A stretch of 64,000 bases of DNA from Hydractinia symbiolongicarpus (Eukaryota; Cnidaria; Hydrozoa; Anthoathecata; Hydractiniidae), in contig NC_079878.1 of the NCBI RefSeq assembly GCF_029227915.1, forward strand, positions 10,108,001 through 10,172,000, in the 5' to 3' direction. Below the pieces are notes generated by a model. That model was not told where the DNA came from and searched no databases. It saw nothing but the letters and a program-made list of their open reading frames with translations. The position numbers were made by a program, and so were the translations under genes. This document shows, in pieces, positions 57,577 through 64,000 of this stretch; position 1 is the first letter of the stretch; each line of letters starts with the position of its first letter.

Positions 57577-58670
57577 CAGTACACTGATCTTTTTTAATAA
57601 CTCTCTTGAGTGAGTGTACCTGTCAACATTTAAAATAATTCTGATTGCATGTTTTTGTTTATTTTGTAATTTTGTCAATTTTGTAGCGTTGGTGCTGCAC
57701 CACGCAATATTTGCATAATTTAGATAGCAGTGAATGAAAGAAGAATATATGTTTTTTAAACAATTCTGGACTAGATCAAATTTTGCTTTAAATAGGATGC
57801 CATTATTCTTTGCGACCTTTTCTTCTAAAATATTTATATGTTCTCTCCAAGTAACATTTTCATCAAAATAACTCCTAAAAATTTCATGGATTGTGCTCTT
57901 TTTATACTTATATTATTAATAGATAAATCAGGAAACTTCATTGGCATATCATCTTTTTTATTTTGCCTGTGAAAAAGTGTGTACTTTGTTTTAGAAATAT
58001 TTAAGGACAGTCTGTTTGCCTTAAACCATTCTGCCACCTTAAAGAGTTTATTGACTGTGCGAAATAATGTTTTTGTATATTTATGTGCATAAAACAGATT
58101 TGTATCATCTGCAAATAAAATTGAATGTAAAATAATTAAAGCTTTGTTTAAATCATTTACATATATAAGGAATAAGAGTGGTCCTAATATGGAACCTTGT
58201 GGAACTCCACAGATGATTGTTTTGTAATTTGTACTTCCACCGTTAAAGGAAATGTACTGTTTTCTATTGGATAAATAACTTTCAAACCAGCGAATGTTGG
58301 AATTGTGGATACCATAGTTTTTGATTTTTTCTAGTAGAATTTTGTGATCTACGGTGTCAAATGCTTTGCTTAGATCTATAAAAATTCATAGGACGTACTT
58401 GTTTTCGTCAAACGCTTTTGATATTTCATTAACAAGTTTAACTATTGCATGATCAGTATAATGACCTGCTTGAAAGCCAAATTGATTGTCGTATAAAATA
58501 TTATTAGCAGTTAAAAAAGAGTAAAATCTATTGTACATTATGCGTTCTAGTATTTTTGAGAACCATGGAAGAACTGATATTGGTCTATGATTAGATGCAT
58601 TAGTCATTTCGCCTGTTTTATATACTGGTAGAACTCTTGCAATTTTAAGTTTGTCAGGAAAATATCCTTG
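57577..58670 (-). pseudogene. LINE copy 1 reverse transcriptase
   Basis: The minus strand encodes NHRPISVLPWFSKILERIM, NQFGFQAGHYTDHAI, then after one in-frame TGA FIDLSKAFDTVDHK, CGVPQGSILGPLLFLIYVND, the catalytic FADDTNLF, AEWFKANRLSLNISKTKY and MKFLGVIL. Past a frameshift come KLQNKQKHAIRIILNVD and the TRIM boundary. The catalytic aspartates are present. It is disabled by a nonsense change and small indels. Confidence 0.88.
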
Positions 58671-59076
58671 CGGCAGGGAAAGGTTAAATATATACGTTAG
58701 TGGGATTTTTATAGCATTTTTTGTTTGTTTTACAACGTTACTATTTACGTCATCAAAACCTGGAATTTAATTTGATTGTAGTGAGTCGATCGCTTTGAAT
58801 AATTTATTTTCACTTAGTTCGTTATTTTCCATTTGTGTGTTATTACCAGTGAGAAAGGATTTAAAACTCAAATTGCTAGGTTCAATCTGAGATGCGAGAT
58901 TTGAACCCACTTTTACAAAAAATTATTAAGTTCCTCAGCTATTAGACACTTGTTCTCGATTTTATTTCCATCAATATTCAACATTTTTGGAAGTTTTTCT
59001 TTGCTTAGTTTTGTTTTACCTATTACTTCATTGATTATACTCCAAGTTTTCTTCGCATCGTTTTTATGTTTATTTA
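58671..59076 (-). pseudogene. LINE copy 1 endonuclease-RT linker
   Basis: Includes KHKNDAKKTWSIINEVIGK (from about 59070) and KLPKMLNIDGNKIENKCLIA, the conserved segment before the RT in this LINE type. Confidence 0.75.
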
Positions 59077-60276
59077 TCACTCCACTATAGTAAAATTTCT
59101 TGGAGTGCCTCTTAATAACTTCAAACAAATGTTTAAATGTTTATATTTTTTTTTATTCTCAAGAGTTCTGCTTTTCAAAAACTTTTCATACAAGTGCTGT
59201 TTCTTTTTAGATGATTTTAACAAACCTTTGGTTAACCAAGGATTTAACAAAGTTTTAATTTTAACAAATTTTGTTTGTTCTGGGAATGCCTGATCATATT
59301 GTTGTTGAAATGTTTGAAGAAAGATTTCATAAGCTTTATCAGCATTATTGTTCTCTAAAACAAGGCTCCAATCCACACAATACAGCAGGATATTAAAATA
59401 ACTAATAGATTTATCATTCATCAATCTTTTTGTTATTTTTATTTTTTCAGAGCAATTGTGTAATTGTGTTTTTTGTGACGTAATGAAAATTGGAAAATGA
59501 TCAGAAATATCTGTTTTAATTATCCCTGTTTTAATTGTTGTCTTTGTGAAATCGTTGGTAATGATATGATCTATGGCTGTAGCACTTGATCTCGTCACTC
59601 ATGTTGCTTTATTAATAAGTGGGATAAACCCATTTTGAAAAAAAGTTAAAAAATTTTTAACAGATTTGTTTGTGTTAAAAATTAAGGACGTTTAGATTGA
59701 AATCACCAACGAGGTACACGTTTTTACCCGTGCCTTTGTGATCCGTAAGAATATTTTTCACATGATTCTCAAAGTTTTCTATTGATCCAGCGGGTGGCCG
59801 GTAGAGTAAATGCATGTGGATGTTTTTAGTTGCTTTGTTTATTATCTCTATACTTAATACTCACAGTCGTTATTGTTAGCGCACTTGTCTGATTTTAGAT
59901 TAAATAGAATAGAATTATGAATAAACATGCACACCCTACCGCCTTTCTTTTTGCAATTTCTAATTTGATGAATTACTGTGTAATTTTGCAATCGAAAATT
60001 TGAGTTTTTCTCCATATTTATATCATTACACCACGTTTCGGTAAAGCAAATGATTTTAAATGTGACTTTCAGGTTATGTAAAAGATGTTTAAAATTTTCA
60101 AAATTCTTTTGTATGCTTCTAACATTAAGATAAAGTATTGAAAAAGATTTTATATCTATTTCTGTAGAAAGATTGTTTGTATTTGGATTATAATATTTTG
60201 CATTTCTAGTTATCTCATTATTGTAAAAATTTATGTCTGGATCGTTTAAGTTTTCGTAGTTCATTTGTTCAACCAT
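59077..60276 (-). pseudogene. LINE copy 1 APE-type endonuclease
   Basis: ORF2 probably starts at 60276. The endonuclease motifs are LYLNVRSIQKNFENFKHLL, IICFTETWCND (catalytic Glu), KKGGRVCMFIHNS, then after a break SSATAIDHIITND and KTDISDHFPIF (the terminal Asp-His pair). The frame between 59854 and 59598 is degraded. The apurinic-endonuclease-like domain nicks target DNA in active relatives. Confidence 0.85.
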
Positions 60277-60344
60277 TTTAGAATTAAAATTTAATTACTA
60301 AAATTATTTGTAGCCTTAGGCTATGTGCAACAAAATTAGGCATT

Positions 60345-60953
60345 AGCAATCCTATCCCTAAATTCTCGAACTATCAATTTATCATATAACACGATAGCAT
60401 ACTTTCCTTCTGCTCTGTGTGTTTTCATCTCACCAAACAGTTTCTTCCTAATCATTCTTGTTTCATACGAGAATTCTTCGTTTATGTAAATTCCTGTCCC
60501 TGCGAGTTTATTAGTATTCTTTTAAGAAAGTTCGGTCTTAGCTTTATAATTTAGAAGCTTCAAATCAATAGTTCGCGCTGGTTGTTTCTGTACATCTTCT
60601 TGGTCAGTGTTTCGTTATGCCTTCTCCTCGTTCTTTTTTCCAATCCTATGCGCGCGCTCAATAACAACATTTCTAACTCCAGGCTTATTCTCAAATTGAT
60701 CTAAAACTTTCTTTTTCGTGTCATCCCAGCTCTCACCATCATTCTCCTGCAACCCATGGATCCTTAAGTTGTTCCGTCTCTGTCTATCCTCAAGCTGCCT
60801 AAATTTCTTTCTATCTTCCTCTTCCAGTTCTCTTAATTTCTTTCTATCTTCCTCTTCTTCGTGGTTACTGTGTTTTAAAATATTTTTTAAAGAAATTGTT
60901 ACATCATCATTTAAGAATATATTAAAAACATTTTTAGTAATTACATTTCTCAC
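60345..60953 (-). pseudogene. LINE copy 1 ORF1 (L1-ORF1p-like RNA-binding protein)
   Basis: Coiled-coil KHSNHEEEEDRKKLRELE leads into RRNNLRIHGLQENDGESWDD and VVIERAHRIGKKNEEKA, the RRM-like and CTD landmarks of Transposase_22 proteins. After a frameshift GTGIYINEEFSYETRMIRK and KYAIVLYDKLIVREF complete the C-terminal domain. It binds the element RNA in active relatives. Confidence 0.82.
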
Positions 60954-60970
60954 CCCCCCCCCCCCCCCCC
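60953..60970 (+). repeat. 18-base poly-C run
   Basis: It lies at the 5-prime edge of the LINE ORF1 (poly-G in the element sense). Confidence 0.95.
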
Positions 60971-62252
60971 TCCACGCTCTTCGAACGAACGAACTGGTTC
61001 TTGCATATCATTTCGGTATTCTTGGCATTCCTACATTAAAAATGTAAATATTTCTTAAACACGCGGGAATTGGTAAGAACGATTAAATTAAGCACAACAT
61101 TTTGTCAAGGAATTTATATTAAACATAAAACATGGCATTTTCCCAACCATGTTTATCTAGACAAAATTGGCAGTAATGTATATTAAATTTGACAAGCAAG
61201 TAGCGAGACGCACGCAATCCAGCATAAAAGGGACAGACAAACCCATGGATTTTTCCACGAGCAACCTACTATCTTTTCCACAATTACTACTGTTATACTT
61301 CTAAAAGAAAATAATATAGGAAAAAATGCATTCGCACAATGAAAAAAAAAAGTAATAATGCTTGGGACAACATCATTTGAAATTAAATATAACCCTAACC
61401 ATTCTTATCAAATTAGAGAAATTATTAATAATGCAATAATAAATAATCTTCATGGCCTTTAATTTACCCCTTTTACCAGAACCTACCAACAGTTGATATT
61501 TAGAGAACAACTACATAAAATATAAGGCTCTTACAGTCCATATAGAACGTCATAACAGCAACAAAAAAGTTCTTTGCTATTAAGGAAACATCAACGAAAC
61601 AACAACACACATGTAGTAAGAAGAGTAAATTGAAAGAAGATAATTTACATAGAATTAGACTTAGAACACATTGTGTTCTAAGTCTAATTGTATGTAAAAA
61701 AGTTTATCAAAAGTTATAAAGAGTGGGGGTCAGAATCAGCCCTTGTTTGGGAAGCCGCAGTCATAATATTGTCTAGATACCCCAGACGAGGTTAAAATCA
61801 AATCACAAGGCAAACTATTGTCAAGTAATTTTTTTATGAAGTTTGTGAGAAAGGCCTAGTTTCCAAAATTTTAACCCACCGTTCTACTTTGTGGCTGCAA
61901 GATTTCACAATGTAAATGTTAATTAGGCATAAATTTTGTGAGTTAATTTCACATTTTATACTTTCTCATATTTTACTTTTTCGTATGGTTACAAATTCAT
62001 TTATGAATAAGACACTCACAACAACATGATTCAGTAAAACAAAAACGAATATTGTCCCATACAGTCTGTCTGAATTTTGCAAGATAACTAAATAATCATT
62101 TAATGTAAGTGATGAAAACAGGTACCAAAAAGAGATTTCAGATGTAAGTCCTTCACCAACTATATAACACAGTAGTACATCTATATAAGTTCTCCACCGG
62201 GATAATTTGTATTATTTAGCTGTTATACATATTTTAATGCTTATGCACTTAC
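60971..62252. other. AT-rich intergenic
   Basis: There is a 21-bp inverted repeat near 61652-61691 (TTAGACTTAGAACACA and its complement TGTGTTCTAAGTCTAA). No gene recognised. Confidence 0.4.
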
Positions 62253-62306
62253 CTCTATCTTTTCTTTCTCCTTTAATTCATGTTTAAGTGTAATAACCTC
62301 ATCCAT
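62253..62306 (-). other. Possible short coding exon, minus strand
   Basis: ATG at 62306 opens MDEVITLKHELKEKEKIE and runs in phase to a strong donor GTAAGT at 62252. The sequence has heptad-like Leu/Ile spacing. Upstream of the ATG the frame is closed. No second exon is identified, so this may be chance. Confidence 0.2.
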
Positions 62307-63189
62307 TATTTTATTTTTTCATTTTCCTGCGATTTAAATGTACAAAAAAGGTTTCAATTGAGATGACGTCATCAAAAGTTATGTCAAATTGTGAATATAA
62401 TAAAAAACAATGATTAATAGGCATGCCCCTTTTTTTGTTGTATAAACAATCTGGTTCAAACTATACACAGAGGACATTAAGTATGCTACAGAAATGTGCT
62501 TAAGTGCGCAAAAAAGGTCAGTAAAGATAGGGTTATTATATGCAGAACATTACTCTGACGTTTTAAGGTATTTCAAATAACTGACTTACTTCTACCGCCT
62601 TTTTTCTCGTGTCAGCACATCCTCAATCTCATGGAATTTAAAACAACAAAAGCATTTATCAATAAAAGTTAATAAATTTACATTTACTTGGAAAATTTTC
62701 TAGCCCGTACAAATAACAATGACATACTATGGAAAACTCTAAATATAAATATATATATTTTTTATATACTATTTGAAAAGGTACATACTACTACATACTC
62801 TAAAAATTTAAATTGTTTAAAGTTTTTTTTCTATGGACATACAAATCAAAACTTAGGGTGTTTGATCAAACTTTTACGGCATCAGCAATGTACAATAAAG
62901 AAGCTTTAGTATAAGAATTTTCGTTATCATACTATATACAACACTCGGTGAGAAAGTTCAAATTGATTTCTGACCTTTACAGCGTTCAGTCGAGCAATTT
63001 TGTTGTCGATGAATATATTTTTCATTGACAACAGCTAGATGCAGCATGATATGGTAATTACACAGAAATTATACAAATAAAATTTTTACTTTTGTTAATT
63101 ACAAAATTACTGTACCCAATCAGTCGCATTCTAAAATAAGAGAAGGAGAAAAAAAATTTTATCGAGAGACTGAAATCTCTTTTTCCGAA
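62307..63189. other. AT-rich intergenic
   Basis: Nothing firm. A minus-strand GTAAGT at about 62588 follows a short frame with one stop. Confidence 0.35.
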
Positions 63190-63575
63190 ACAGATTTATA
63201 CAATGCTATGCAAAATGTGAAACTTATCGCCACATTTTTAATATTATTCAAGGAAAGAAATAACTTAAAAAGTGTATTTTTCAAGAACATGAAGTGCATT
63301 ACTTCTTGGCATTAATACATGCATTATTTAAAACGCACTTACTCTCCGAACCTTCAAAACCAGAAATCCTTTTTGTTTATTTCGCCAATGAACAACACTA
63401 TTTTGTTGTTGAGTTTCCTATAAATAAGATATAAGAAAATATTTTGCATTACTGAATTTTGCTAGATGCAAAAAAATTAAAAAAAAAGAGATTCGACATT
63501 GTTTTAACTTTGACAGCTAGTCAAAAAACAACTTTTAGTTTTCTGCTTATAAACACTACCTTTACCCTGGACTGT
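63190..63575. repeat. Dispersed repeat D, copy 2
   Basis: Same order of landmarks as 54695-55068, with more substitutions and small indels. Direct orientation. Confidence 0.7.
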
Positions 63576-64000
63576 TGATAGATGTTTTAAGGTCAAAAAA
63601 TGTTTTATATCAAATGAATCATACATATGTTCCTAAAGTCTTTCCAAGAAATCTTTTCACTGTGTAAACTTAATAAAATTCACCAATTTATGAGAAAAAA
63701 TATTGACATTGTTAGCAGATTGCCTTTGTTGTTATTGGTGGCAGCAATTACATGGCGTAGAGTGCAATTCACCACTAATTTTAATGAGTTTTTTTTAATT
63801 CTGTAGAATAAGAAAAATTTACACCTACATAAATTACTAGTCAAAAACTAAGAGTAACAAATTGCCACCTATACTATGCAATACGAACTATTTAACTTTT
63901 TTTCCATAACATTTTATGTGTTCGTAGTCACACATTGGAAAATTTGGTAACTTTACCGAACTATTATATAGCTCTAATTTTTTTCTTTGGATTTTACGTT
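63576..64000. other. AT-rich end of window
   Basis: Nothing recognised. Confidence 0.4.

Larger units (their letters stand above)
55930..60960 (-). mobile_element. LINE copy 1, nearly full length (CR1/Jockey-like)
   Basis: On the minus strand the order is ORF1 (about 60953-60345), APE-type endonuclease (60276-59077), RT (58610-57580) and C-terminal region (to about 55964). Each part has stops or frameshifts but is well preserved. A TRIM element at 56207-57572 splits the C-terminal region. The TRIM removed, the frame runs straight across the insertion point, which confirms the target site. Both LINEs on this strand belong to the same family. Confidence 0.85.

Noticed and set aside
60718-61047. 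Plus-strand Ser-rich frame across the poly-C run
   Set aside because: Antisense shadow of the LINE ORF1 coiled coil.

Overview
This looks like AT-rich nuclear DNA from an invertebrate animal. A cnidarian, probably a hydrozoan, is the best guess. The clues are spliced genes with GT-AG introns, a metazoan coiled-coil gene, and a mix of tRNA-derived SINEs, Kolobok-, pogo- and Ty3/gypsy-type elements, CR1/Jockey-like LINEs and P2X7-ballast-like genes. Nothing points to a prokaryote or virus. Species assignment is inference.

The one convincing host gene is a CCDC150 orthologue on the + strand. It has 18 coding exons between 25019 and 43886, every junction is in phase, and it encodes about 958 residues of coiled coil. 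Its introns hold most of the mobile DNA in the middle of the window: a 2.65 kb TTAA-flanked element with a decayed P2X7-ballast-like gene (27802-30449), a SINE (39258-39540), and a pair of inverted TTAA-type termini (35134 and 40468).

1-7321: no recognisable gene; two SINE copies. 7322-12841: two arrays of GACGTT-type repeats with inverted CCCAGTGGGCAC outer ends. Between them lie a protein-kinase C-lobe fragment, a 162-bp satellite, and a two-exon gene remnant with one frameshift. 13412-18354: a 16/48-bp minisatellite, SINEs of two further families and a 571-bp pogo/Tigger-like MITE. 19085-24802: a broken Ty3/gypsy element, a truncated LINE whose reverse transcriptase carries a zinc finger, and a complete pogo-like element (TA target, TIRs) with a frameshifted transposase.

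43887-64000: two related LINE copies on the minus strand (45112-49673, broken; 55930-60960, nearly full length). The second is split by a 1366-bp LTR retrotransposon in miniature (TRIM) with target-site duplication, PBS and near-identical LTRs. At 50777-52683 there is a Kolobok-type element with a spliced THAP-transposase gene. A nearly perfect 1269-bp tandem duplication has given it a second right end. The last 3 kb hold little except a diverged repeat and one weak exon candidate.

The window is therefore one host gene embedded in layered mobile DNA. The least-explained objects are the TTAA element with the P2X7-like gene and the 5.5 kb array-bounded segment with kinase and unknown gene fragments.
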